Shown one piece after another: positions 8,336-16,970 of a stretch of 38,420 bases of DNA. The notes under the pieces are model-generated. The model was not told the DNA's origin. It did not search any database and saw only the letters and a list, made by a program, of their open reading frames with translations. A program made the translations under genes and the position numbers. This stretch comes from Chitinophagaceae bacterium (GTDB lineage: Bacteria; Bacteroidota; Bacteroidia; Chitinophagales; Chitinophagaceae), in the NCBI GenBank assembly GCA_004028765.1, contig SAIX01000092.1, forward strand, positions 1 through 38,420. Reading direction: 5' to 3'. Each line of letters starts with the position of its first letter. The first letter of the stretch is position 1.

Positions 8336-9592
8336 TTAGCGATTTTCATTGATAAAGATACGCAAAAGGTTGAGTGCATGGCTGGCAGTGAGTTCGATAT
8401 TCCTTCTTCTGTCGAAACGGAAATTGAAAATTTTTGCTTCTGCATGGGTCCGGCTGGTTACTGCGATCCAGACCATACCTACGGGTTTCTGATCTGTTCC
8501 GCCATCAGGCCCCATAATACCGCTCACGGCAATGCTGTAATCAGTATCCATTATTTGCTGTACCGAACGTGCCATCTGTAAAACGGTTTCCTCACTAACC
8601 GCCCCAACTGTATTTAATACAGAATCCGGCACCTGTAATATTTTTTGTTTGATTTTATTATCATAGCTCACAACACTGCCTGTGAAATAGGCAGAAGAGC
8701 CCGGATGGGAAGTAAGCAGGTGTGCAATGTAGCCGCCTGTACAGCTTTCGGCCGTTGCCAGGGTTTTGCCTTTTTCTTTCAGCAGTTTTCCCACCACCTG
8801 TTCCAGGCTGAGGTCTTCGCCGATGACAAGGTTTTCTTTTGTCCGCTCTTTCAATAAACCAAAATGATGGTCCACTTCTTTTTCGAGACTCTCTTTATCA
8901 AAACCAAAAGCGCTCAAACGCAAACGTACCATCCCGTAATTGGGCAGGTAAGCGAGTTTGATATGTGCAGGTAATGCTTCTTCAATGTCTTTGATCTGTT
9001 CTGCCAGAAAAGACTCGCCCACACCGGCAGTTAACAGCGTACGATGAACCACAAAACCGGTTTTAAAAAGTTCGGGCACCATCGGGAGGAAGCGGTTTGT
9101 CATCAGCCATTTCATTTCATGCGGCACACCGGGCAGGGAAACGAATACGGTACCGTTTTTCTGAAACAGCATACCCGGCGCCGTACCTCTTTCGTTTTTC
9201 AGAACCGTGCAGGTATCGGGCACTTCGGCCTGTTTGGCATTCCGCTCGATCATGGGCCGTTTCAAAACTTTTTCAAAAAGATGGGTGATATAATCCAGTG
9301 TTGGCTGGTGCACGATCATCTTTCCATCAAAATATTTGCAGAGAAGCGGTTTGGTGATATCATCAGCTGTTGGGCCCAGTCCACCGGTGATGATCACCAG
9401 CGATGCGCGTTTGCTTTCTTCATCAAGCGCCTGCCAGATATCTTCCCACACATCGCCAACTGCCACGCGGTGTTTTACCAAAATCCCCGTTTTATTCAGT
9501 TCCTGAGCGATCCAGGCACTATTGGTATCAATCACCTGACCAATCAACAGTTCATCCCCGATCGTGATCACCGACGCAAAAACTTTTTCCAT
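8336..9592 (-). CDS. cinA: CinA-family protein (MoCF-like domain plus NMN deamidase domain)
   Basis: This is a two-domain CinA protein of 418 residues, the usual length. The N-terminal molybdopterin-binding-like domain (about 1-170) has ITIGDELLIGQVIDTN and ITGGLGPTADDITK (68-81). The C-terminal amidohydrolase domain (about 262-415) has the nucleophile motif TAESCTGGYIA with Ser at 283. Characterised C-terminal domains convert nicotinamide mononucleotide to nicotinate mononucleotide in pyridine-nucleotide salvage, and the N-terminal domain can act as a pyrophosphatase on ADP-ribose or NAD-type compounds. The name derives from competence-induced A, but nothing here suggests a competence role. 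It starts at ATG 9592, divergent from the carboxypeptidase gene at 9635 with a gap of 42 bp that must hold both promoters. Confidence 0.95.
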   Translation of the reverse strand: MEKVFASVITIGDELLIGQVIDTNSAWIAQELNKTGILVKHRVAVGDVWEDIWQALDEESKRASLVIITGGLGPTADDITKPLLCKYFDGKMIVHQPTLDYITHLFEKVLKRPMIERNAKQAEVPDTCTVLKNERGTAPGMLFQKNGTVFVSLPGVPHEMKWLMTNRFLPMVPELFKTGFVVHRTLLTAGVGESFLAEQIKDIEEALPAHIKLAYLPNYGMVRLRLSAFGFDKESLEKEVDHHFGLLKERTKENLVIGEDLSLEQVVGKLLKEKGKTLATAESCTGGYIAHLLTSHPGSSAYFTGSVVSYDNKIKQKILQVPDSVLNTVGAVSEETVLQMARSVQQIMDTDYSIAVSGIMGPDGGTDQKPVGMVWIAVTSRTHAEAKIFNFRFDRRRNIELTASHALNLLRIFINENR

Positions 9593-9622
9593 ATACTGCT
9601 ACCGCTTAATTTTAATGCAAGG

Positions 9623-9630
9623 TAACTTTC
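9623..9630 (+). promoter_or_regulatory. Possible -7 element (TAACTTTC) just upstream of the PBP4 gene
   Basis: TAACTTTC matches TAnnTTTG except for the last base. It ends 4 nt before the ATG at 9635, so, as at prfB, a message starting here would have almost no leader. No -33 TTG is visible. With one mismatch this is tentative. Confidence 0.3.
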
Positions 9631-9634
9631 AAAC

Positions 9635-11023
9635 ATGAAAACAGGCTATTGGTTCATTGGTTTATTGATTTATTCATTGTCGCTCCAGGCACAATCCACC
9701 AAGGAGAAGATCAGGATGGCTGCTTTGCAGTTTATGAACGATCCGCAGATGAAACATGGTATTGCCGGTATAGAAGTGGTGAACAGCATTACAGGCGAAA
9801 AAATATTTGAGCTGAATGCAGAAACCGGTTTAGCACCAGCCAGTTGCCAGAAAACCATTACTGCTGCCACGATACTTGATTTGCTGGGCAGTTCCTATCG
9901 GTATCAAACCGGTATTGCTGTTAGCGGAGCCATAAAGAATGGAATCCTAGAAGGAGATATCCTCATCAACGGTTCGGCCGATCCATCAATGGGTAGCTGG
10001 CGGTATGATTCCACAAAAGAAAACAGGCAGCTTGAAAAAATAAGACAGCTGCTGCTGGATGCGGGGATCCGCAAAATAAAAGGGAAGATTTTTTCTGTGC
10101 AGGGTGAATGGGAAAAAGAAACCTTGCCGGGTGGCTGGATCTGGGACGATATCGGGAATTATTATGGTGCAGGGATCGCATCACTGAACTGGCACGAAAA
10201 CCAGTACGATCTCAAACTCCGTTCAGGCAAACAAACCGGTGACCCGGTTTCCATTGTATCGATGCAGCCCAAACCCTTTGGTATCGAACTTGAAAGCCGG
10301 CTTTTTTCTGCAGCAAAGGGCAGCGGCGATAATGCTTATATCTATCTTCCCCCCAATGCAGAAAAAGGATATGTGCAGGGAACGATACCGGTGGAAGAAG
10401 ATGCTTTTACCATCTCAGGCTCATTTCCCGATCCTGCCAAACAATTTCTTTTAACAGTTAAGGAATATCTTTCCCAAAACGGGATCATGAGCGAAGGCAT
10501 TGGTGTAATAAACGAGAGACCGTCAGCGTCACAGGTATTGGGAACGATCTTTTCACCAGGTCTTGACAGTTTGAATCATTGGTTCCTTCGCAAGAGTATT
10601 AATTTATACGGGGAAGCTTTTTTGAAGACGATTGGCAAGGAGCAAACGGGTTCCGGCAGCACCGACAGTGGCCTTGCAGTCGTAAAAAGGTTCTGGCAGG
10701 AGAGAGGCATTGAACGTTCGGCATTGCATATGATCGATGGGAGCGGCCTGTCGCCACAAAACCGGGTAACGGCCGATGCATTGGTGCAGGTATTACAATA
10801 TGCCAGAACAAGGCCCTGGTTCAGCACGTATTATGAGGCATTACCTGTTTTTAACAATATGAAACTGAAAAGCGGTACCGTGGGTGGTGCAAAAAGTTTT
10901 GCGGGATACAATACAGCAAAAGATGGAACGTCATACACCGTAGCCATTATCGTCAACAATTATAACGGACCAGCAACAGAGATTGTAAAAAAGATGTATA
11001 AGCTGCTGGATGAACTCAAATAA
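9635..11023 (+). CDS. dacB: D-alanyl-D-alanine carboxypeptidase/endopeptidase (PBP4 type)
   Basis: A periplasmic penicillin-binding protein of peptidase family S13 that trims or cuts peptidoglycan stem peptides. A signal peptide covers about residues 1-20 (IYSLSLQAQ). The three active-site motifs are intact: SxxK as S70-C-Q-K73, the DGSGLSPQN block at 368-376, and KSG at 412-414 (KSGTVGG, the family variant of KTG). Length of 462 is typical, with the large insert between the first two motifs expected in PBP4. The ATG at 9635 gives the signal peptide directly. The gene is followed by the DUF6526 gene in the same direction, about 30 bp from stop to its likely start. Confidence 0.95.
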   Translation: MKTGYWFIGLLIYSLSLQAQSTKEKIRMAALQFMNDPQMKHGIAGIEVVNSITGEKIFELNAETGLAPASCQKTITAATILDLLGSSYRYQTGIAVSGAIKNGILEGDILINGSADPSMGSWRYDSTKENRQLEKIRQLLLDAGIRKIKGKIFSVQGEWEKETLPGGWIWDDIGNYYGAGIASLNWHENQYDLKLRSGKQTGDPVSIVSMQPKPFGIELESRLFSAAKGSGDNAYIYLPPNAEKGYVQGTIPVEEDAFTISGSFPDPAKQFLLTVKEYLSQNGIMSEGIGVINERPSASQVLGTIFSPGLDSLNHWFLRKSINLYGEAFLKTIGKEQTGSGSTDSGLAVVKRFWQERGIERSALHMIDGSGLSPQNRVTADALVQVLQYARTRPWFSTYYEALPVFNNMKLKSGTVGGAKSFAGYNTAKDGTSYTVAIIVNNYNGPATEIVKKMYKLLDELK

Positions 11024-11054
11024 TTTATTTAACAACCACCATAACCTGATGCAC

Positions 11055-11483
11055 ATGAAAGAACAAAACTACCAAAACCACAGCCGCTATGTTACCGGCT
11101 ACCATTTTGTAACTTCTGCTGCCTGGCTCGCATTGCTGATCGGCTCGATCGTTAACCTGGTTCATTCTGCCAGGGAAAACCTGTATTCTGCTTCCCTCAT
11201 CGTGCTTGCCACATTGATTCTTGGCTCACTTTTCTGGTATGCAAGAAGTTTTGCGCTGCGTGCGCAGGACAAGGCCATCCGCGCTGAAGAAAATTTCCGT
11301 CATTTTATTCTTACTGGTAAACCACTGCCTGCCGGTTTACGGATGGGTCAGATCATCGCACTCCGTTTTGCTTCTGATGCCGAATACCCTGAACTCACAC
11401 AAAAGGCACTTGATGAAAAATTGAAAGGCAGTGAGATCAAAAAAGCGATCCGGCAATGGCGGCCGGATTATCACAGGGCCTGA
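11055..11483 (+). CDS. DUF6526 family membrane protein
   Basis: A small membrane protein of 142 residues with two predicted membrane segments: FVTSAAWLALLIGSIVNLV and SASLIVLATLILGSLFWYA. A charged cytosolic tail follows (RAQDKAIRAEENFRHFI, then a region rich in Lys and Glu). The opening MKEQNYQNHSRY matches the conserved family start, so I use ATG 11055, not the earlier in-frame ATG at 11010, which would overlap the preceding gene. The family is common in Bacteroidota and its function is unknown. The last 13 bp overlap the end of the oppositely oriented thioesterase gene. Confidence 0.85.
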   Translation: MKEQNYQNHSRYVTGYHFVTSAAWLALLIGSIVNLVHSARENLYSASLIVLATLILGSLFWYARSFALRAQDKAIRAEENFRHFILTGKPLPAGLRMGQIIALRFASDAEYPELTQKALDEKLKGSEIKKAIRQWRPDYHRA

Positions 11484-11893
11484 CCAGTAAAAAATCCTGT
11501 TAATTTTTGCCGTAGCTCTTCTGGCATAACAGTCCGTTTACCGGTTTTACTGTCGATAAAATATAAAACTACTTTCCCGCGGGTGAGTAGTTTTTTCTTT
11601 TCATTGTATACCTCGTTGTAAAAAGTGATCTCATGTTTTTGCGGCAGTTCTTTCAGGATCGTTTTGATCGTGATGAGGTCATCGTAGTGCGCGGGCCGCA
11701 GGAACTCGGCCTGTAACGATACCACGGGCATCCGCACACCCATTTCCTCCATTTTTTTATAGGTAAAACCCAGTTCGCGGATACATTCGGCACGGCCCAC
11801 TTCAAAGTACTGGGCATAGTTGCCGTAATACACGATATCCATCTGGTCGGTTTCGGCATAACGCACGCGTACAGTGGTGGTATGTTCGTACAT
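11471..11893 (-). CDS. Acyl-CoA thioesterase, hotdog fold (YbgC/4-hydroxybenzoyl-CoA type)
   Basis: A single-domain hotdog protein of 140 residues that probably hydrolyses an acyl-CoA thioester in the cytosol. The family signature is clear: VRYAETDQMDIVYYGNYAQYFEVGRAE, with the catalytic-region Asp and the YYGNY turn of the YbgC group, followed by RPAHYDDLITIKT. I start at ATG 11893, giving MYEHTTTVRVRYAETD; the longer frame to 11941 adds non-homologous residues and runs through a promoter-like element at 11912-11919. The substrate cannot be told. The 3' end overlaps the DUF6526 gene by 13 bp, leaving no room for an intergenic terminator. Confidence 0.9.
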   Translation of the reverse strand: MYEHTTTVRVRYAETDQMDIVYYGNYAQYFEVGRAECIRELGFTYKKMEEMGVRMPVVSLQAEFLRPAHYDDLITIKTILKELPQKHEITFYNEVYNEKKKLLTRGKVVLYFIDSKTGKRTVMPEELRQKLTGFFTGQAL

Positions 11894-11911
11894 GAAATCT
11901 GAATTTGTTGA

Positions 11912-11944
11912 CAAACTTACGCCGCTTATCTGTTTTTCCACAAA
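11912..11944 (-). promoter_or_regulatory. Promoter of the thioesterase gene (-33 TTTG, -7 TAAGTTTG)
   Basis: Read on the minus strand, TTTG (11944-11941) is followed after 21 bp by TAAGTTTG (11919-11912), an exact TAnnTTTG match. The 21-bp spacer fits the known Flavobacterium range of 17-23. It lies about 18 bp from the ATG at 11893 and supports that start. Confidence 0.6.
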
Positions 11945-11957
11945 AGCAGGAATGATG

Positions 11958-11987
11958 TTTGCTTACAAATAGTGGTGGCTACCTTTA
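11958..11987 (+). promoter_or_regulatory. Promoter of the TPR operon (-33 TTTG, -7 TACCTTTA)
   Basis: TTTG at 11958-11961 and TACCTTTA at 11980-11987 are separated by 18 bp. The -7 element differs from TAnnTTTG only in its last base. It is back to back with the thioesterase promoter and leaves a leader of roughly 110 nt before the TPR gene. Confidence 0.55.
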
Positions 11988-12101
11988 AACAGCTTTTGCT
12001 TTTTATTAAGAAAGAAACCGGAATCTTTGCTGTATTCTGCTGTTCAGGATAAGACAAAGACCGCCTATGTTGTAACACTACACGAAACAAAGTCTTGCTT
12101 T

Positions 12102-15100
12102 ATGATGCATGCTCATCGTATCCTGTTCCTGGCATCTTTTGTGCTGCTGGCGCAGTTTTCATCTGCACAGTTTACGCAGAACAATCTCGACCCGGATGCC
12201 GCATTCAAACAGGCGAAAGACCTGTACCAGAAAGAACAGTTCAGCCTGGCTTACCCGATTTTCAAAAATCTTTACAGCAATGGTATCGGGAAAAGCAATG
12301 TGCCCGCAACAGTGGCATTGGAATCGAAATACTATTACCTAATCTGTGGCCTGCAGCTGAATGATGAATCGGTAACCCAACAGGCCATCTCATTTATCGA
12401 ATTGGAAAATGTACCGGCAAGGGTGCAAATGATGCGCTTTCATCTTGCCGAATATTATTTCCGAAAACAGGAATTTTCGAATGCATTGCAATATTATGAG
12501 GGTGCATCCATCGCTAACCTCAGCAACCGCGAGATAGCCGATATGAAATTCCACCAGGCTTATGGATTTTTTGTAATGCAGGATTTTAACAGGGCCAAAC
12601 CTTTGTTCAATGCCATCCGGCAGATACCCAGGGATCCCAATTATGTTGATGCAAATTATTATTACGGTTTTATCTGTTTCACTGAAAAGAAATACCCCGA
12701 AGCCCTGGAAGCTTTCCTCGTTGCTGAAAAAGTAGGCGAGTACCAACCGGTTGTGCCTTTTTATATCGCCGAGATATACTATTTCAGCGGGGAGAAAGAA
12801 AAAGCCCTTACCTATGGAGAAGCTGCGATCAAAAAAGGTGGCCTGTATTACGACCTGCAGATGAAACAACTGGTGGGGCACCTGTATTTTGAAAGAAAAG
12901 AATTTGCCAAAGCCCTTCCTTACCTTGAACAATATGTGAATGGTACGCCCAAAGTGCGGCGGGAAGACCTCTACGAACTTTCGTTTTGTTTTTATGAAGG
13001 GAAGAACTGGACGAAATCCATTGATGGTTTCAAACAACTGGGTGGCGCACAAGATTCGCTGGCACAGAACAGCATGTACCTGCTGGCTGATGCATATCTC
13101 AAAACAGACGATAAAGCCAACGCGAGAACCGCTTTCCAGTTGTGTGCTTCCAATAACAGCAACGCTGTACAGAAAGAAGTGTCTTCCTTTAATTATGGAA
13201 AACTTTCTTACGACCTGGGTTATATGGATGTGGCTTTGAAAGCTTTTCAGTCGTTTCTCTCTGCTTACCTAAAATCGTCTTATACACAGGAAGCCCGCGA
13301 ATTACTGGTAAACACACTGGCTAATACCAGCAATTACCGCGAGGCGCTGAAACTCTATGAAAGTCTTGGCAGCCGCAGTGAGAACCTCGTAAAATTATTG
13401 CCCCGTTTGTTATACGGGGCTTCTGTTGAACTGATCAACGACCAGCAGGTGGATAAGGCCGATCAGTTGCTTACCCGTTTATTGCAGGTGCCATATAATA
13501 CCGCCCAGCTGCCACTTGCCAATTTCTGGAAAGGAGAGATCGCTTACCGCAATGCACAAAGCGACGGATCGATCCTGTACCTGTTGAATTACCTCAAAAC
13601 ACCTGTTCTAAACGGTGAAGTAAACCCTGTGAATGCACATTATATTCTCGGGTACGATTATCTGAAAAATGAAAATTATTTACTGGCCAGGGATCAGTTT
13701 GAACAGGTTACCCGTTCGGTCAGTGCGGCTTCTTCCAATATAGAACAGGATGCCTATGTGCGTGCGGCCGATTGCTATTTTATGAGCAAGGATTACAAAC
13801 AGTCGCTGAAGATGTATGAAACCGTATTCGCGTTACGTTTGGCTGCTGCAGATTATGCGCTGTACCAGAAAGGCATTATTGCCGGGGCAATGAATAAAAA
13901 TGCAGAGAAGATCGCTTTGCTGCAATCCATCGAAAAACAATTCCCGAAATCTTCCCTGGTGCCCGATGCCAATCTTGAGATCGCCAATACCTATCTCGCT
14001 GATGAAAACTTCCAGGCGGCTGTTGCGCCTCTGCAGAAACTCACAGCAGCATCTTCCAATGCATCGCTTGTTCCGCAGGCTTATTTAAAACTCGGGGTTG
14101 CCTATTTTAACCTCAATAAAAATGAAGAGTCGCTCAACAGTTTCCGCAAACTGGTAACCGAACACCCGAATACACAGGAAGCCGATGATGCCATCGATTA
14201 TATCCGTAACCTGTTTATAGAACAGCAGAAACCCGGGGAATTTGCTGCCTTTATGAAACAGAATGGCCGCCCTCTCGCAGTTTCGGAAGAAGATTCGCTG
14301 ACTTACCGTTCTGCCGCATTGCGGTATGAAGCAAAAGATATGGCCGGTGCGAAACAGGGTTTTCAATCTTATCTGTCCAAATTCCCCGAAGGCAAATATT
14401 CGATTGAAGCCAGTTATCTCATGGCAGAAATGCTGGTGGCCAGCAAAGCGAACCAGGAAGCTTTGCCATATTACAAAAGAGTGGCCGACCGTTCGCAGAA
14501 CAAATATGCGGAGCGAAGTACGCTGCAGACAGCAAGAATTTATTATTTCGATTTGAAAGATTATACCAATGCTGCTAAATATTTTGTCCAGTTAAAATCC
14601 ATTGCGGCACAGCAGGAAAACCGACTGGAAGCAATGCGTGGTTTATTGCGCTGCCAGTTTAAAGCGCAGCAATGGACAGAAGCTGCTGATAATGCCCAGG
14701 CCCTTTTGCAGGAAAAAGGGATCGCCACTGATGACCGTATGATGGCCAGTTTTGTTGTTGCCCGCAATCACCAGTTACAGAATGAAAGTGATGCAGCCAT
14801 TGCTTCTTATAAACAGGTAATCGCCGCAGGCAAATCTGAGTATGCCGCCGAATCGCAGTACCGGATCGGAGAAATCCTGTTACAACAAAATAAATTAAAC
14901 GAAGCGGAGAAAGCAGGTTTTGAAGTGATCAAAAAAATGGGCTCCTACGAACTATGGGTAACGAAGGCTTACCTGTTACTCGGAGATGTATACAGCGCCG
15001 AAAAAGACTGGTTTAATGCCGAAGCCACTTATAAAAGTATTGTTGACAATGCCACCATTGCAGAACTGAAAGCGGAAGCACAGCAAAAACTTACAAAAGT

Positions 15101-15158
15101 GATCGAGCAGAAAAACCAGGGTAATAAAATTGATACAACCACCCTTATTAAACAATAA
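12102..15158 (+). CDS. Large secreted or periplasmic tetratricopeptide-repeat protein
   Basis: About 1018 residues made almost entirely of helical TPR-like repeats, the kind of scaffold that holds protein partners. I start at ATG 12102 (or 12105, one codon later), which gives a signal peptide MMHAHRILFLASFVLLAQFSSAQ; the longer frame from TTG 12027 lacks one. Repeats are seen throughout, for example KYPEALEAFLVAEKVGEY, DYKQSLKMYETVFAL, NFQAAVAPLQKLTAAS, KNEESLNSFRKLVTEHPNTQEADDAIDY near the middle and DWFNAEATYKSIV at the end. Position after the signal peptide suggests a periplasmic or outer-membrane-associated protein. It overlaps the next gene as TAATG (stop 15156-15158, start 15158), so the two are translationally coupled and probably act together. 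Confidence 0.88.
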   Translation: MMHAHRILFLASFVLLAQFSSAQFTQNNLDPDAAFKQAKDLYQKEQFSLAYPIFKNLYSNGIGKSNVPATVALESKYYYLICGLQLNDESVTQQAISFIELENVPARVQMMRFHLAEYYFRKQEFSNALQYYEGASIANLSNREIADMKFHQAYGFFVMQDFNRAKPLFNAIRQIPRDPNYVDANYYYGFICFTEKKYPEALEAFLVAEKVGEYQPVVPFYIAEIYYFSGEKEKALTYGEAAIKKGGLYYDLQMKQLVGHLYFERKEFAKALPYLEQYVNGTPKVRREDLYELSFCFYEGKNWTKSIDGFKQLGGAQDSLAQNSMYLLADAYLKTDDKANARTAFQLCASNNSNAVQKEVSSFNYGKLSYDLGYMDVALKAFQSFLSAYLKSSYTQEARELLVNTLANTSNYREALKLYESLGSRSENLVKLLPRLLYGASVELINDQQVDKADQLLTRLLQVPYNTAQLPLANFWKGEIAYRNAQSDGSILYLLNYLKTPVLNGEVNPVNAHYILGYDYLKNENYLLARDQFEQVTRSVSAASSNIEQDAYVRAADCYFMSKDYKQSLKMYETVFALRLAAADYALYQKGIIAGAMNKNAEKIALLQSIEKQFPKSSLVPDANLEIANTYLADENFQAAVAPLQKLTAASSNASLVPQAYLKLGVAYFNLNKNEESLNSFRKLVTEHPNTQEADDAIDYIRNLFIEQQKPGEFAAFMKQNGRPLAVSEEDSLTYRSAALRYEAKDMAGAKQGFQSYLSKFPEGKYSIEASYLMAEMLVASKANQEALPYYKRVADRSQNKYAERSTLQTARIYYFDLKDYTNAAKYFVQLKSIAAQQENRLEAMRGLLRCQFKAQQWTEAADNAQALLQEKGIATDDRMMASFVVARNHQLQNESDAAIASYKQVIAAGKSEYAAESQYRIGEILLQQNKLNEAEKAGFEVIKKMGSYELWVTKAYLLLGDVYSAEKDWFNAEATYKSIVDNATIAELKAEAQQKLTKVIEQKNQGNKIDTTTLIKQ

Positions 15159-16960
15159 TGACCATGCAATACATCCTGAAAATATCGCTTTGCTTTTTAC
15201 TGGCTGTGTGCATGACCGGAGAGGCACAGGCGCAAAAGAAAAAAGGGAAAGGCAAAGGCACTGCCACACAGAAAACGAAAAAAAAATCTGATACAAAGAA
15301 AACGGCTGAAGCTAAATCGCCTGCAAAACCAGCAAAAGAAAAACAAAGTAATTCGGTTACCCCTTCTTCCGTTACGAGAGAGAATATGGGGGATACTTCT
15401 TCCCCCAAAATGGTGGTGGTTACATCCGCATTTAAACCGCAATTGAAAACGGCAGCTAAACTTAATTTTACTGCTGCCACACCTGTGATCGATTCTTCGC
15501 GGATACCGGTTACCTACCAGGTGCCTTCACAAAACCTTTTCTTTTCCTATCAGCCGGTACCCATCAAACCATTGGCGCTCCCGGCTGATTCGGGTTATGT
15601 ATGGGAGAACAACAGCTATATAAAACTGGGGGCCGGAAATTTCAGTTCCTATCTTGCAGAAGCGGGGATCTCTTTCGGGGATGGCAAACATTCGATCACC
15701 AATCTCAAAGGAAATTTTCTTACCACCACCGGTCACCTGCCCGCACAACAGGCTGCCAAATGGGGGGTGGAAGTGATCTCTGTTTTTAATACCGGTAACA
15801 ACCACGAGTGGACAGCGCATCCTTATTACCAGTCATCCACACAATACCAGTATGGTTACCAGCCATCGACACTCAATTATTCAAAGGATAATTTGCTGCA
15901 GCGATACAGCACAGTAGGATTGGAACTCGGAATGCAGAATAAAAAAGAAAACGATTTTGGGGTATCTTATCATCCACAGATCAGTGCCTATCGTTTTTTT
16001 GACAACCGGGAAGCACATGAAAACGGATTGCAGTTAGAAGCGCCCATTACAAAAAGCTTTGGAAAGATCTATTCTTTTAATCTCGGGTTACTGGCAGACA
16101 TTTCTTCTGCTTCTTTTCCGCTGATACCAAATCCATTGGTGTTAAAAAATAACCTGTATTCTCTCAATCCTTCGATCGGTTTCAAAACTCCCAACGTGAA
16201 GATCAAAGCAGGGATCCGCCCGAGTTGGGACAATACGGTATTTTCCATGCTGCCCGATATCAGTGCTGAGGCAAGGGTAGCAGGACCCGGTCTCGTGCTG
16301 GAAGCAGGCTGGACGGGCTTTGTACAGAAAAACAGTTTCCGTTCGCTTGCCGGTTTCAATCCCTGGATAGCGCCTCTCAGCAATTTGCAGAATACGAAAA
16401 ATATGGAGCAGTATGCAGGGATCAAAGGGGCAGGCGGTGATCATTTTACCTACCAGGCCCGGGTATCGCTTGTAAAACTGAATAACCAACCTTTGTTTGT
16501 GAATAATACGCTTGATGGGAAAACGTTCATGGTGGTATTTGAACCGCAAATGAATGCACTGCGCATTCATGGTGAAGTGGGGTATGTGGAGCAGGAAAAA
16601 TTATCACTCACTGCGGGCGCTACATTCAATCAATACAGTTCATTACAGGTGAATACAAAAGCTTGGGGACTGGTACCGCTCGAAGTAAATGGTTCATTGA
16701 AATGGAAACTGATGAAAGACCTTCAGTTGAAAGCAGAAGCCTTTCTCTGGGATGGGGCGCCGTACCTCGATAAAGCTTCACAGGCCGGGAAGGGCAATGC
16801 AGTGGCCGACCTGAACCTCGGGGCTGAATTTACCGTGATGCCGAAGCTGAATCTCTGGATACAAATGAATAATTTACTGAACCAGCAATACCAGCGCTGG
16901 AACCAGTATACAGCGCTTGGTTTTAATGTATTGGGCGGTATCGTATATTCGTTCCGGTAA
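15158..16960 (+). CDS. Outer-membrane beta-barrel-like protein with lysine-rich N-terminal linker
   Basis: A 600-residue protein with a signal peptide to about residue 26 (LAVCMTGEAQAQ). The next 40 residues are extraordinarily basic and simple (Lys, Gly, Thr, Ala, Pro). A short conserved-looking segment follows (TSAFKPQLKTAAKLNFTAA; then QNLFFSYQPVPIKPLALP). After that come about 480 residues with the alternating pattern of beta-strands, ending in GGIVYSFR like many Bacteroidota barrels, and NLWIQMNNLLNQQYQRWN resembles the end of TonB-receptor barrels. No plug domain is present, so I do not call it a TonB receptor. The start overlaps the stop of the TPR gene by one base. A plausible reading is a barrel whose periplasmic tail contacts the TPR protein, peptidoglycan or another anion; this is inference. 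Confidence 0.75.
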   Translation: MTMQYILKISLCFLLAVCMTGEAQAQKKKGKGKGTATQKTKKKSDTKKTAEAKSPAKPAKEKQSNSVTPSSVTRENMGDTSSPKMVVVTSAFKPQLKTAAKLNFTAATPVIDSSRIPVTYQVPSQNLFFSYQPVPIKPLALPADSGYVWENNSYIKLGAGNFSSYLAEAGISFGDGKHSITNLKGNFLTTTGHLPAQQAAKWGVEVISVFNTGNNHEWTAHPYYQSSTQYQYGYQPSTLNYSKDNLLQRYSTVGLELGMQNKKENDFGVSYHPQISAYRFFDNREAHENGLQLEAPITKSFGKIYSFNLGLLADISSASFPLIPNPLVLKNNLYSLNPSIGFKTPNVKIKAGIRPSWDNTVFSMLPDISAEARVAGPGLVLEAGWTGFVQKNSFRSLAGFNPWIAPLSNLQNTKNMEQYAGIKGAGGDHFTYQARVSLVKLNNQPLFVNNTLDGKTFMVVFEPQMNALRIHGEVGYVEQEKLSLTAGATFNQYSSLQVNTKAWGLVPLEVNGSLKWKLMKDLQLKAEAFLWDGAPYLDKASQAGKGNAVADLNLGAEFTVMPKLNLWIQMNNLLNQQYQRWNQYTALGFNVLGGIVYSFR

Positions 16961-16970
16961 AATTGCCTGA

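Noticed and set aside
12027..12101. TTG start giving a 25-residue N-terminal extension to the TPR protein
   Set aside because: The extension hides a clear signal peptide that begins at ATG 12102/12105 and lies within the leader downstream of a promoter.
12390..13052. 220-residue open frame on the minus strand inside the TPR gene
   Set aside because: Opposite a well-supported TPR gene; the product is Phe/Ile-rich without recognisable motifs.
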